IMG/VR virus record: IMGVR_UViG_3300047496_000061
Span: 1 to 46,620 of that record
Source: a virus
Strand: one strand, 5' to 3'
Length of the DNA stretch: 46,620 bases
Program-made: the position numbers and the translations under genes
Shown here: piece by piece, positions 7,728 to 18,500 of the stretch
Layout: every line of letters starts with the position of its first letter
Position numbering within the stretch: the stretch's first letter is position 1
Notes under the pieces: model-generated
What the model was told of the DNA's origin: nothing
What the model saw: only the letters and a program-made list of their open reading frames with translations
The model's database searches: none

Positions 7728-8284
7728 ACTTGATCGACAGATTGATCGACCTGGCGCGGCGCACGCCATACTTCCACCTCTATCACGCTGACGGCACGAT
7801 CTACATGGAGCGCTATTGGATCGTGCCGTCCGCTCGCCCTGGCAGCGCATCGAAGGCCGGGTGCTACGTCGCCACTTGGCGTCAGCCGATTCGCTGGATC
7901 TTGCAAAAGCTCGGCATCGCGGTGCGCCTGCACTGCATCCACACGCCTGACCTAGACCGGGCGATGCACGACCACCCGTGGACGTTCATCTCCGTGGTGC
8001 TGCGCGGCTGGTATATCGAAGCCCGGCCGCTGCGCCCTGAGTCGTTCCTGCCGACGAGCAGCGATCCCGAGGAAGAGATGGAGCAGAGCCATCCACGGGC
8101 CGCTGGCGGCTACGCGCTGCGCCGCTTCTATCACCGCCACAAGATCACGGCCGTCTCGCCTGGCGGCGTGTGGACGCTCTTCGTGACGTTCAGGAAGCGG
8201 CAGCCGTGGGGCTTCTACACGCCGGGCGGAAAGATTTGGTGGCAGGTATTCGAGAGCGTCCACAACAACCGGCCGGTGCAGTGA
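7724..8284 (+). CDS. Cupin-like phage protein
   Basis: A 186-residue protein. The centre has a His-rich metal-site-like segment (AMHDHPWTFISVVLRG, about 84-99), a later YHRHKI and a final VWTLFVTF strand, as in small phage double-stranded beta-helix (cupin-like) proteins. A metal-dependent enzymatic or sugar-binding role is possible, but the substrate is unknown. It starts in an ATGA overlap. Confidence 0.65.
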   Translation: MNLIDRLIDLARRTPYFHLYHADGTIYMERYWIVPSARPGSASKAGCYVATWRQPIRWILQKLGIAVRLHCIHTPDLDRAMHDHPWTFISVVLRGWYIEARPLRPESFLPTSSDPEEEMEQSHPRAAGGYALRRFYHRHKITAVSPGGVWTLFVTFRKRQPWGFYTPGGKIWWQVFESVHNNRPVQ

Positions 8285-8511
8285 TGGGCGGCGAGATCGC
8301 AGACGAGCACGCGGATGCCATGTACGACCGCGACGATGAAGAGGAAGAGGCCAAGGCCATGCCGGGCTACGAGGTTCACTGCAAGCACTGCCACCAAGGC
8401 CCGTTCACCTGGACGCACACAGGCGTGCGCTGGCGGCTCGTGGGCGACCGTGGCAAGCTGCACGAGTGCGGCGGGGTGCCCGGCTCGGCTGACGACTTCG
8501 ACGTACTCTAG
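8284..8511 (+). CDS. Small putative zinc-binding protein
   Basis: A 75-residue protein with a very acidic N-terminus (DRDDEEEEAKA) and a likely zinc site, HCKHCHQG plus a later HECGG. ATG 8284 overlaps the previous stop; an in-frame GTG lies 3 bases earlier. It ends in ADDFDVL, an acidic tail. Role unknown. Confidence 0.6.
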   Translation: MGGEIADEHADAMYDRDDEEEEAKAMPGYEVHCKHCHQGPFTWTHTGVRWRLVGDRGKLHECGGVPGSADDFDVL

Positions 8512-8514
8512 GTG

Positions 8515-8537
8515 TGCTGCCGCACGGATCGGCAGCA
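8515..8537 (+). other. Perfect RNA hairpin before the membrane-protein gene
   Basis: TGCTGCCG and CGGCAGCA form an 8-bp perfect stem with a 7-base loop (CACGGAT). No T-run follows, so it is probably not a simple terminator. It lies in the 63-bp gap before the 8575 gene and may protect mRNA or tune expression. Confidence 0.6.
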
Positions 8538-8574
8538 GAGATCGGCGCAAGCTCTCCGCTTTTAGGAGAACGCC

Positions 8575-8712
8575 ATGCTGACCGTAATGAGCCTGCTGAT
8601 CGTCGCCGCCTTCATCTGCACCATCGTCTCCGCTCTCGGCAAGTGCCCTGAGTGGGTGGCGCTCGTGCTGATCTGCGTGATCCTGATGCTGCAAATCCTG
8701 CCGAAGAACTAA
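8575..8712 (+). CDS. Small two-span membrane protein, candidate holin
   Basis: A 45-residue protein with two hydrophobic segments (MSLLIVAAFICTIVSAL and WVALVLICVILMLQIL) joined by a short polar turn (GKCPEW). TTAGGAGAA gives a strong ribosome site. It is the last rightward gene and abuts the end of the leftward lysis genes, so a holin or antiholin role is plausible. Size and topology alone do not prove it. Confidence 0.65.
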   Translation: MLTVMSLLIVAAFICTIVSALGKCPEWVALVLICVILMLQILPKN

Positions 8713-8713
8713 G

Positions 8714-9241
8714 CTACCTCACCTTGGTGGCGTACCCGTAGCACACCCCGTAGGCGGTGAGCAGTTCGTCGGCGTCGAAGGCGAGTTGCCGAAGGCTTTC
8801 TGCAATCGCGTCTGGAAGCTCGACCACGACTGAGGCGACGGCAGCACTGGCGGCACCGCTGCCGGTGTTGGGGGTGGCGTCACCGTTTGGCCCACGTCCT
8901 GATCCAGCCGGGATTGCGAAGCGCAGCTTGTAAGCAGAATACTCAGTGCGCAGATCGCGATTCTTTTTCTCATTGGCTTGTCTCTCCGTTTCGAGTTGGG
9001 TCTTCAGAGCATCACGTTCACCGAGCACGAGCACCGTCTTGGCCGCAGCCTCGGCAAGCAGCCGGTTGGCCTCGACCTTGTTCGCCGCGATCTGCTTGTT
9101 CACCTTGTCGAACTCGGCCTGCGATCTCACCTTCTCGGCCGCGACGCCGTTGCCGTGGCCTTCTTCGTAGCTGATGAAGGCCGTGCCCGCGAGCGCGAGC
9201 ACGAAGGCCAGGATGATCCAAGGGTTCGGGATGAGGTTCAT
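8714..9241 (-). CDS. Rz: Rz-like i-spanin
   Basis: A 175-residue inner-membrane spanin subunit. It has an N-terminal membrane segment (WIILAFVLALAGTAFISY), then a long helical periplasmic part with several coiled-coil-like stretches (KVNKQIAANKVEANRLLAEA). I chose the ATG at 9241 because AAGGA lies 6 bases upstream and the membrane anchor follows. An Rz1-like lipoprotein gene is nested in another frame, the classic arrangement. It pairs with Rz1 to fuse the two membranes at lysis. Confidence 0.9.
   Translation of the reverse strand: MNLIPNPWIILAFVLALAGTAFISYEEGHGNGVAAEKVRSQAEFDKVNKQIAANKVEANRLLAEAAAKTVLVLGERDALKTQLETERQANEKKNRDLRTEYSAYKLRFAIPAGSGRGPNGDATPNTGSGAASAAVASVVVELPDAIAESLRQLAFDADELLTAYGVCYGYATKVR
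8719..8973 (-). CDS. Rz1: Rz1-like o-spanin lipoprotein, nested in Rz
   Basis: An 84-residue lipoprotein read in a different frame inside the Rz gene. It has a basic N-terminus (MRKR), a hydrophobic stretch and a lipobox LLTSC (Cys about 17), then a proline-rich region (TVTPPPTPAAVPPVLP). GGAGA lies about 9 bases before ATG. Outer-membrane partner of Rz. Confidence 0.88.
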   Translation of the reverse strand: MRKRIAICALSILLTSCASQSRLDQDVGQTVTPPPTPAAVPPVLPSPQSWSSFQTRLQKAFGNSPSTPTNCSPPTGCATGTPPR

Positions 9242-9702
9242 GTGATTCCTTCCTTGCAGAGTTGACTCTCGCCGTTGCGCCTGTTGACCAAGCCCTTCAG
9301 CACCACGCCACCGGCCCGCACGTAGAGCAGCATGGCGTCGCACGCCCCTACTAGGTCCCCCGCGTTCCACTTGCGCGCGACTGACGACTTGCAGAACGCG
9401 CCTGTGCCAATGTTGTATGCCATCGACACGAACGCGGCTTCAACCTTGACCGGCATCTCGCGAGTGATGCACGCCTCGACCGCTGGCACGAAGTCGCCCT
9501 CGATCCTGGCAGCAAGCAGATCGCGGCATTCCTGCGGCGTGGCGCGTGTATCCTTGGTCGCCCCTTCCGTCTCGCCGTAGCAGTACGTCCAGTTTCGCGC
9601 AGGAGCCGCGTCCTGGTACGCCTTGGTGCGCAGCCCTTCCCAACTCGCACAGACGCCCACGCAGAGCGCGAGGACAGCGGCGATCTTCTTGCTAGTGTCC
9701 AA
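9238..9702 (-). CDS. GH24 lysozyme (T4-type muramidase) with SAR-like N-terminus
   Basis: A 154-residue endolysin. The N-terminal hydrophobic stretch (IAAVLALCVGVCA) is weak and rich in Ala, Gly and Cys, which suggests a signal-arrest-release anchor. The catalytic triad of the family fits E22 (WEGLRTKAYQD), D31 and T39 (WTYCYGET). The start is TTG 9702, which overlaps the end of the upstream gene by 11 bases and has GGAAG upstream. It cleaves peptidoglycan; the several N-terminal cysteines may control folding. Confidence 0.9.
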   Translation of the reverse strand: MDTSKKIAAVLALCVGVCASWEGLRTKAYQDAAPARNWTYCYGETEGATKDTRATPQECRDLLAARIEGDFVPAVEACITREMPVKVEAAFVSMAYNIGTGAFCKSSVARKWNAGDLVGACDAMLLYVRAGGVVLKGLVNRRNGESQLCKEGIT

Positions 9703-10012
9703 TCGTGCTCTTCCACGCAGCGTAGGCTGCGATGATTGAGGCCGCGATACCTGTCACCCACTTGACCAGCTTGCCCATCGTGCGGCCGGTGATGAGCAGA
9801 TCGCGCACCTCGGTCGTCACCTTGGTGTTCTCGGCAAGCTGCGCTAGGCCGACAGTCACCTTCTCGTCAAGCAGCACGGTGCGCTCAACCTGGCCTTGTA
9901 GCTTGTTGTCCATCATCTCGAAACGATCACGAATCTGCGTGAACTGTTCGTCGATTGCGCGACGCCGCTCAACCTCGGGCTGGTGGAGAGTGCTGTCGGC
10001 TTCTCCGCTCAC
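9692..10012 (-). CDS. Holin-like protein with coiled coil and C-terminal membrane segment
   Basis: A 106-residue protein with a charged helical N-terminal half (EQFTQIRDRFEMMDNKLQGQVE) and one membrane span near the end (LVKWVTGIAASIIAAYAAW). This layout matches XhlA/class III-like holin-associated proteins in lysis cassettes. It starts at GTG 10012 overlapping the previous stop. It could be the holin itself or its partner. Confidence 0.65.
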   Translation of the reverse strand: MSGEADSTLHQPEVERRRAIDEQFTQIRDRFEMMDNKLQGQVERTVLLDEKVTVGLAQLAENTKVTTEVRDLLITGRTMGKLVKWVTGIAASIIAAYAAWKSTIGH

Positions 10013-10401
10013 AAGGGGATCTCCAACTTGGTTGTTATTCTTGCGGTGAAGCCTGTGAGCGCTACCGAACCGTAGAAAATATCTTCAGGGCGCACCGTGG
10101 GAAAATCGAGGTATGCCGCGCTGTCGGCACCGAAGGCTTTGTAGCCGCAGTAAAAACCGAAGCGGCCCCACCGGCACGTGAAGAAAGGCAGATCGGCGAC
10201 GGCGTGCCACTCCCGGCGAACGTGATCGGGTAGATAGTTGAACCACTTGCCGCCTTTCGGATCGCCGCCAGGGCGCAGCGTGTTCCACCCGCTCGGCGAA
10301 AAGATGTCGCCGCCGCGCCGCCAGAGTTCCCACCCGCGTGCGCGATCCTTGATGAAAGGGAAATTCTGGAAGGGCGTCGGGCCGGTGCCGAAGACTTTCA
10401 T
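10009..10401 (-). CDS. Hypothetical protein in the lysis/tail junction
   Basis: A 130-residue, aromatic- and glycine-rich protein (FTCRWGRFGFYCGYKAFG). Proteins of this look often lie beside phage lysis genes, but I cannot assign a function. It overlaps the tail-chaperone-like gene upstream by 4 bases. Confidence 0.65.
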   Translation of the reverse strand: MKVFGTGPTPFQNFPFIKDRARGWELWRRGGDIFSPSGWNTLRPGGDPKGGKWFNYLPDHVRREWHAVADLPFFTCRWGRFGFYCGYKAFGADSAAYLDFPTVRPEDIFYGSVALTGFTARITTKLEIPL

Positions 10402-10688
10402 GCTTTCACCGCTGCGACCGGGATATCCTCGACGGCGGGCTGCTCGAACACGGCCGCGTCCTGTGGCGTGATGACATTCTTCGAGGCAAGCAGAAGGGCG
10501 AGTTGCTTTATCTGCGACGGCTGCGCAGGCTGCATCACGGGATCAGGGTCTTGAGGATCGGGCGTGTTGCCGAGCGCGAGCCATTCCTGATAACGCTGCC
10601 AATCCACATTGTCGAGCGTCGGCGGGATGCAAGCGTTGTCTGAGAGACGCTGAACACCACCAGGCTTTAGAAGTTTATATTCGCTCAT
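10398..10688 (-). CDS. Tail fibre assembly-like small protein
   Basis: A 96-residue protein starting at the ATG that overlaps the fibre stop (ATGA). It has the LSDNACIPP and DNVDWQRYQEWLALGNTPDP pattern common in small phage proteins coded just after the tail fibre, thought to help fibre folding or assembly. The role is inferred from pattern and position. Confidence 0.65.
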   Translation of the reverse strand: MSEYKLLKPGGVQRLSDNACIPPTLDNVDWQRYQEWLALGNTPDPQDPDPVMQPAQPSQIKQLALLLASKNVITPQDAAVFEQPAVEDIPVAAVKA

Positions 10689-12511
10689 ACGAGCCTCGCG
10701 TTCGCGGTGGCGTGGATGTAGTTGATGCAAGACGCCGCTACAAAACTCGCAGTCAGTCCAACGTTCCTGTCGCTTGCTGCGCCGGATTGATCTACATTCA
10801 CAGTTCGGTCAGCGGCGTTAGTTACGTCGCGCCAGTTTGCATTTGCCGCGCTCGGGTTGTACGTTACTACTGTCGGGTTAGCGCGCATACGCTGCGGATA
10901 TTGCCAGTTGTTCCCTCCAACCGATCCGCCTGCCGCGTCAGTCCCCATTGCCTGCAACGCGCCTGCCAAACCACCACTTTGTGCAACCGCAGTTCCCACC
11001 GGAAATGTCTTCGCGTAGTAGCGTTCGCACTTCGCCAATTCTTTCTGAATGTCGGCTGGCTTGTACGCCTGCACGAGCGCCCCCGGAATCAACTGGATGC
11101 GTTTGAGATATGCGATGTTGGTGTTGACCGACATGAAGTTGCACTGCGCGGCGGTAGTGTAGAAGTTCCCTGCTTGCCACGACCCCGCTGTGGTTTGATA
11201 AGTCGAACCACCCGCCAGCGTCAGACGCATATACAGACCGACACCGTTCGTATAGAGCCACGTTCCGCCGGTGTCCATCGTCAGCGATACGCTGTATTCG
11301 TGTTCACTCGTATCCGCGACCGTGATCGTGCCAACGTAGCTGCGGTTGATTGCGCTGTTGGTGACATTTATTCCATACACGCCTGTCACTGAGGTCTTGA
11401 ACTTGAATTGAATTGTGACCGCCTGAGCAGACGCAGTGCCAGCCATCAGCGCAGCGGTATCGTACCCTTCAATCGCGGTATAGACTATATAAAGGTCGCC
11501 CGCAGCGATGCTCGCATCGGCTGTGGTACAGGTTATTTCCATACACTTCAGCGCCGCATTATCAGGGTCAGCAAGCGTACGCACCTTTAAAACGCCAGTG
11601 CCAGTAGCGTTAGCCGCCCATCCATCAGGGCCAGAAACTGTCCCTCCGCTAGCGGTGTAGAGCGCACCCTCATTGATCTGGTCAATCTGCCAGTTGGGGT
11701 TGGTGAGCAGGTTCGGGCGCGAAGGGTTGTCGATGTAAACCACACCGTTCCCCTGCGACGAATCCACCTGAAGCGCCTGTCCGTCTGCGCCTACCGCTTG
11801 GCGCGTGTCGGTGGCACCGCGCACCCACAAATCGCCCTTCGTCGTGAGCGGCGTGAACAAAGCCCGAAGCGCAGCCGCGTTCGCTGCGCCGATCAGCGAA
11901 TCGAAGTACGCCGAGAAGCCCATCGCGGCCCGGCCGAGCGCGAGCGTCGCCGATTGCACCACGGCCTGCCACGCCGCCGACACGATGGATGTGGCGACCC
12001 CGCCCACCACCACGTTGCCCGACGCATCGAAGCCGAGGGTGGTATTGGCACGCTGCGCAGCCGCAGGCAACGTGGTGTTGAGCACGCCATCCACGGCCGG
12101 GAATTGCAGCGACGCGGCCACCTTCACGTTCATGTCCTGCGTCGCCATCATGTCGCGGTCGGCCATGTCTTCCACGTTGTTCGCGAGGAAGCTGCCGCCG
12201 TTGATGAGGTGGGTGCCCTGCGACTGCGGCATGGCGCTCGTGATCGTGAGCGTCTGCGTCGCAGGCAGCGGCACGCCCAAAGGGTTGTACGTGACCGTGC
12301 CGCCAGGCGCGGCATTCTGATCGGCGTTCAGCGCGACCGTGTACCCGGCCGGGTCGTCTTTCACGAGAGTGACGACGACGCCCGTGGCGATGGTCGTCAA
12401 CTGCACCAGGAGATCGGTCGCGAGGAAGGTCTTGAACCCGAACGGGAAGACAGTGGCGGCGCTGTTGCCGACTGTTGGGCCTGCTTTGCGGGGGACGGCA
12501 CCGACTGTCAT
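10685..12511 (-). CDS. Tail fibre / receptor-binding protein
   Basis: A 608-residue fibre. The N-terminal 110 residues resemble podovirus fibre anchoring domains (ATVFPFGFKTFLATDLLVQL, then GYTVALNADQNAAPGGTVTY). A helical/triple-strand shaft follows (DGVLNTTLPAAAQRANTTLGF). The distal half is a beta-rich, carbohydrate-binding-like domain beginning NLLTNPNWQIDQ, with many Ser/Thr/Tyr. AGGAG lies upstream of ATG 12511. The distal part is visibly more AT-rich than the N-terminal part, consistent with exchange of host-range tips. Confidence 0.88.
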   Translation of the reverse strand: MTVGAVPRKAGPTVGNSAATVFPFGFKTFLATDLLVQLTTIATGVVVTLVKDDPAGYTVALNADQNAAPGGTVTYNPLGVPLPATQTLTITSAMPQSQGTHLINGGSFLANNVEDMADRDMMATQDMNVKVAASLQFPAVDGVLNTTLPAAAQRANTTLGFDASGNVVVGGVATSIVSAAWQAVVQSATLALGRAAMGFSAYFDSLIGAANAAALRALFTPLTTKGDLWVRGATDTRQAVGADGQALQVDSSQGNGVVYIDNPSRPNLLTNPNWQIDQINEGALYTASGGTVSGPDGWAANATGTGVLKVRTLADPDNAALKCMEITCTTADASIAAGDLYIVYTAIEGYDTAALMAGTASAQAVTIQFKFKTSVTGVYGINVTNSAINRSYVGTITVADTSEHEYSVSLTMDTGGTWLYTNGVGLYMRLTLAGGSTYQTTAGSWQAGNFYTTAAQCNFMSVNTNIAYLKRIQLIPGALVQAYKPADIQKELAKCERYYAKTFPVGTAVAQSGGLAGALQAMGTDAAGGSVGGNNWQYPQRMRANPTVVTYNPSAANANWRDVTNAADRTVNVDQSGAASDRNVGLTASFVAASCINYIHATANARLV

Positions 12512-12534
12512 GGCTGCATTCTCCTAGGGTTTGA

Positions 12535-12552
12535 GGGCGTCATCCGCACTAG
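12535..12552 (-). promoter_or_regulatory. Repeated motif copy D (GTGCGGATGACG core)
   Basis: In the leftward sense it reads CTAGTGCGGATGACGCCC. It overlaps the stop of the giant gene and its core ends 26 bases before the tail-fibre start. It is one of four copies in this window, all in the same orientation. Confidence 0.6.
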
Positions 12553-15500
12553 CGTTCGCTCTGCTTCGGCCCCATCAAGATAGCACCGGGGTTGGTGGTT
12601 CTGCCATCGCTCAACGCGGCGATGCCTTCGACCGTGCGGTTTATCTGGCCCGAGGGGTAGTGCAGCAGCGTGCCACCCACGCTGTCGAGGGATTTCCAGA
12701 ACGCGGCGTCGGCCTCGCCTTGGTGGATCTGCTGCCCGAGCTTGTAGAAATCCGCGAAGAACTTCGCGCTCACCGGGCCGCTGTACCCGAAGCCCTCGCC
12801 CGTGCCTGTGGCTTCCTGCACGCCCGCCGACATCTCGCGCAGGCCCACCATCATGCCCATCAAATAGCTGATCTGATCGCCGAGGATTTTCTTCAGCAGC
12901 TTTTCCTCGTCATCCCAATCGCCTTGTAGCGCCGCTTTTAGCAGCGTGGAAAGCAGTGCGGGCAACGAGTAGAGCAGCACCATGTCGGCGGTGAACATCG
13001 CGATGTCGCCCGGCTTCTTGAAATTCGTGCGGCCGTATGCGCGGGCCGTGTTGTTGAACGTGGTGTTGAAATACCCCATCAACACGGTGAAGGGTTTGAG
13101 CACCGGCAGGCGCATGACTCGCGACAGATCCTTGATCTGCCCGCCGCCTTGAGCGTCAACTACGGCTTGGTATGCGAGCGCGATAGCCTTTTCAGAATCC
13201 ATACCATCTTCGGCCATCGCCTTTTCGTAGGCTCCCCACCAAGTCGGAGTATCGACGACAAGTTGTGTTTTGTTCTGAAGGTAGAAAAGCACGGCGGTGA
13301 GCTTGCTGTCGGTGCCTTCGACCTTGTTGCGCATCTCATTGATTTCCCTTTGCATCGTTTTGTCGCGCATCGCCATATTCGGATCGAGCGCCTGCATCTT
13401 CTTGACCGCGCTCTCGAACTTGGCCGCGTCGCCAGCCCAATGCAGCGCCCCCTTCAGCACCCACTTTGTACCGATGCGGCTCATCGACTGCGTGATGCCG
13501 GTCAGGTTTTGCAGCGTGTTGAACACGTTAAGCCCAAGGGCCGAGATCGTGACGCCGTAGCGCAGATGATCGAAGAACTTGGTGCCGCTTTCTGAGCCGA
13601 GATTTCCCACGGCGATGTCGGTCAGCGTCTTCTTCAGTTCGGTCAGCACTTCCACGTTGTAGTGGGTTTTGACGGCGTGCTCTATCGCGGTCGAGCGCAG
13701 CAGCCGGTTCGCATCAAGCAGGTACTCGTGCCACGCAAGATCGTGGATGACCTGGGTGACGTGCTGCGAGACGACGCTGGCGAAGTCGTAGCGCAGCGCC
13801 CGGCCGGTGGACTCCGAGCGGGCCTTGGTGTGCCCACGTGCCGTCTGCGAGCGTGTATAGAGTCCCTGCGCGATCTGGCGCTGCACCTCGGCGTTCAGGT
13901 CGGCGCTGGATTTCTCGCTGCGCAGAGAGTCGTAGGCGATGGGGTAGTAGCCCCCCTCGCCCATGTCCACGCCGAGCTTCTGCGCCGCCGCCGCGATCTC
14001 AGGGGCGAGCGCGGCCTGCACACGTTCTGGCTCCACGCCAGTCACGCGCTTTTCCTTGGCGGCGATCTGCGGCCAGAAGGTTTCGAGGTACGCCCAGGTG
14101 TCGCGAACCACGCCCAGGTCTTCCGCCGTCATCTTGCCGAGGATCGCGCCTAGCTGCGCGGGCGTGAGGTTCTCACCTGACAGCACGCGCTCGCGGTTGG
14201 TCGCGTTGCCCATGTTTAGCGCGATGCCGATGCGCTCTTCGCGGCTGAAACTTTTCCCGGTTTCGGCGATGTACTCGCGTTTGATGAAGCTGTCACCGAT
14301 AGCCAGCGGGCCGAGATGCACGCCGCGCCCTTTCAGGAAAGGCTTGAAAAGTTTAATCAGCGCCTTGGCGGCCTTCTCTGTTTCCACGGCCTCGAAGGCT
14401 CCCTTCTCGTTCAGCGAGCGCACGAAATATTCCCAGGCCGTACCACCGTCTTTGAAGCCATCGAGTTCTTGTACGAGGCTGGCGAATTGGCGATGCACAG
14501 CCGTGGCGGTTCGAAAAAGACTTCCCATCTTCACCAGGAACCCGCGATCTGTCATCCTGCGCTCGGCATACTTGCGTTTCGCGTTCGCGACGATGGATTC
14601 CTTGATCTCGTTTACCGCCGCCTCGAACTCGCGCTGATTTTTGGCGGTGAGCAACTTGTGCTTGAGCCTGCCTATGTGCTCGATGCTCTTCACTGAATCG
14701 ACCAGGCCACGGAACTCTTCGAGCGTCATGCTCTTGTACGGCGTGCGTTTCGATTCATCCAGTAGCTCGGGATCAATCAGCGGCGTGAAGCCTTTGTCTT
14801 CCTGCTCCTGCACCCACTTAGCGAGCGTCTCGCGCCGGGCCGCATCCTTGTTCGTGATCTTGCGAAGATCGAAGCGCTCAAGCAGCGCTTGGATCTGCTC
14901 GATGTACCCGGCGTCGATAGTCTTCGAGTCACCGACGCGGCGCAGGTACGCCACGTTCTTCTCGACGTAATCAATCGCGTCGTAGGCAGCTTTAGCCGCG
15001 TAGTGGTTGACGATCTGATTGCGCTTCTCGGTGGCCTTCTCGACCAAGTTGCTCGTCTTCTCCGCGTTGCGCCCCGCCCGCGCTTCTGCGGCCGTGTACT
15101 GCGCGGGCCGGATCTCGACAATTTTCTTCCGGTCGATTAAGGTAGCGGCAAATTCCTTCGCGGCTTTCACAAGGATGTTCTTTTGCCCTGTGGCCTTGGC
15201 GAGCGCCCGCAACTCGGTCGCGAGGAACTTCGCCCGCACCTCATTGTGGATCGCAGCGTTCGCGGCTTCCTCGATCACTCGCGGATCGGTCATGTCGCCA
15301 TAGCGCTCCAACATCCGCTTGTCGGTCATCGCGTCGATGAGTTCGTCTTCCGGCTCGGCGGCGAGGATCTCTTTCACGAGTTGATCGCCGCTCGTCATGC
15401 CGAAGAGTTCGGCAACCATGCCAGGCTCTAGGCCGTCTTCGGCCGCAATCGTGCCGAACTTGCCCGTGTTCAGGTAGCGCCAGGGCGCGGCCGGGCCGTC

Positions 15501-18500
15501 ACCGTACATCTCTTTCAGCGCCGGGATCGAGAGCTTCGCCTTCATGCCCGCGAACGCTTCCGCGATCTTGCGCTCGCGGTTGGTCATGCCCTTCGTGTCG
15601 AGTTCACCGTGCGTGAGGAAGCGCAGCACCGCGTAGGTAGGCGTGGCCCGCACTTCCTTAGTCACCTCGGAACGCACGGCCTCGCGCTTTGAGTCTGCTT
15701 CCTTCTGCAACTTCTTCAGCACCGCGCTCTTCGCGTTCGACAACCACTTCATGTCGCGCAGCGCACGGCCTTCGAGCAGGTTGACGGCCTCTTGCGTCGC
15801 TTCCTGCGCCTGCTCCTGGTACGCCTTCCACTCGTCGGGCGTCGCGCCCATCTCGGCGGCAGACTTGAAGAGCGGCGCGTAGGATCTCGCGGCCTCGGCC
15901 TGCACGATCTCGTCGTTGCTCGCCAGCATCCGGTCGAATACGCCGCGCACCTCGTCCGTGACTTCGACGTTGAGCTTGGTGATCTCGCGGTACACGTTCA
16001 GCATCCAGGCGCGGAAGCGCGAGAACATGCCCGCCAGTTCGATGCTCGGTGCCTTGCCCTCGAAGATGTAGCGCTCGAAGCCGCGAGCGAATCGCTCGTG
16101 GTACGGCCGCTTGTCTTCGAGCTTCATGTCGTTCCAGTTGGCGAGCGTCGGGATGCCGAACCAATCGAGCACGCGCTGCATGTCGGCCTGCACGTCGATG
16201 GGCGCGTCGGGCTGGCTCGCCATGTCGGCGAGAACCTCTAGATAGAAGTGGCCGCTCTCGTGGATGTATGTCGAGAGATCCGCGTTCTCCAAGAGCGTGA
16301 TGACGCTCTTTTGCGCCTTGATGTCGCTGCCGAAGGAAATCTGCCCGCGATTCTGCTGGAAGAGTTTTTGACCGGCGTTGATCTTGCTTTCCATCTCGGG
16401 CGTGAATTTGAAGCCGGGTGCGCCTTCGTACTTATCCAAGCCCTTACCCTCTTCGGTCACAGTGAGGTCTATTTTCCCGGTGCGTTCCGCAACGCCGAGT
16501 TCTTTAAGAACTTGATTCGCCACGATGGTGTGAATCGAGGGCTTGCCCAAGGGGCCAATACCGTTTGCGTCACCGTAGAAGGCTTGCATCCCGATGCCGT
16601 TTAGCTCATCCAGATGTTCGGTTGACATTTCACCGCTCTGCGCGGGATCGTTGATGATCTCCTGCGCTGGCCGGGCGCCAAGCCCTCTTAGCTCTTCCGG
16701 GTTGAATTTCTTGTTGATGACTGTTTTGCCATCCTTTATCGCCAGCACCTCTACGCCGCCTTCTACCTTCGTCCATTTCAGGCTATCGGCCAAGCTCTTC
16801 GTGCCGTAGCGCACCGCGTTCTGCGCGCCGGTCGTCCACGCGATTTGACGCACCTGCTTTTCTGGCGGCTGGCGAGAGTTGTAATCGGCGAAGTAGCGCA
16901 GCGCACGCTTCAGCCCGAGCGCGGCCCACGATTTTGTTTCGGTGACGAAGGGGGCCGTTGGTACTTTGCCTATCCTTTTACCGAGTGCGTGCCGTCGCGC
17001 CATCCCTTCGTTCAGCGCTGCCCGCGCATTGGCTTCATCCGCCAAATCTTGCCGCTGAATAGCTTCTAGCCCTTCTTGCGTCCCGTAAAACGTCAGTTGC
17101 CTTTCTACGTTTCGCGCCTGTATCCTCTCTAGATCACTGCGCAAAGCAGCGTTCTCAGCTTCTAGCCGCGAATCTTCCGCCTCTAGGGCGGGATCTCTGA
17201 ACCCCTTCGATAATCCTTCCTCGCCGCGCCGCGATTGGTTCTCTTCGATAAAACCTGTCGGCACGCCGTTGTTGTCATCGTGAATCTTCAGCCGCGTCCA
17301 CACCACGGTGCGCCCGCCTGTGTGGGTGCTAAAGTGGGTTGAGTCGCTCGATTCAAAAGGTTCGATGCCTGGGATGTAGGTGGGCAACTCGCGGTAGTCC
17401 CTGCCACCGTCGCTTTGGTAGGAGCCTTCGTGCTGAAGAGCGAGCGCATCTCGCGGCTTGTGGACTTGTCGCGGCTGGTTCCAGCCGCTCACGCGCGTGG
17501 CTTGGCGAAGTTCGGCGCTGTCCCAAAATGGCTCTGAGCTTTCTTCGCCTTCGAGAGCATCACGGGCGAGATCCGTGTACTGCTCCATGTCCACGTAATC
17601 TTCGATGTTCTGCTCGACGTTCTCGACTTCATTTTCGTAGCGCCCTTCGCGTGTGCTCTCCATCGCACGATGCGCTTCATCAAAGCTGTCGTATCCGCCT
17701 TCGTTGTCGCCGCTCTCAGGATCGTGCCGCCGCCCGTAGTTCTCGCGATCCCACGGTATCCACACAGGTTCGGTGCGGGCGTTGTCCACGTTTTGCTTCG
17801 CCCACTCGTGCGCCGCGTGCTCATCAGCGAATTCAGGGCCGACTGTCTCTTGGTCGTCCGGTTCGTACATCTCCCAAAAGTCGTCAACGTCTTTCGGCAT
17901 CCCCTTGGCCTCAAGAGATGCACTGCCGTCAGTGTCGTTCACATCCTCGTCGCCAGGCATGTCCTGCTCGAACGTAAGCTGCACGACGCGGTAGTGATCT
18001 CTCGTCTCTTTTCCAGTGAAGAGATCTTTGATGGGGAGACCCTTGACCGTGACCACTTTGTAGGTCGGCGGGCGGAAGGCGACCGGGAAAGAATAGTTCG
18101 CGTAATCGCTGTTGCTCGCGTAGTCGCGAGCGATCTCGCGGGCATCTCTCTCTAGCAGTTCCCTCGCCTTCTCTTCGATCTGCTCGTCGGACGGCTCGCC
18201 GCGATAGCCCTCGTGCTGCTCGTAGTGCTCGTTGATCGCTTCCATCGCCTCGCGGCGCGTGTCGAACGGCCCGCCGTCAAGCTCTTCATCATCCGGCTCG
18301 TAGGTGACAACGTACTGGCCTTCGTCGTTGATCTCGTAGTCGTAGTCGTCGGGCAGGCTCGGCAAATTCTTTTGCTCTTCCTGCCACGCCTTCGCGCCCG
18401 AGATCGCCTCGCTCGGCGTGTCGAAATTCTGCGTCGCGCCGTCCGGTGCGACCACCGTGATCTGATTGTTCTCCACATCGTAGTGGGCGTTGAAGTCGGG

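Noticed and set aside
10685-12511. Diversity-generating retroelement, since the capsid resembles BPP-1
   Set aside because: No reverse transcriptase gene and no template/variable repeat pair was seen near the fibre.
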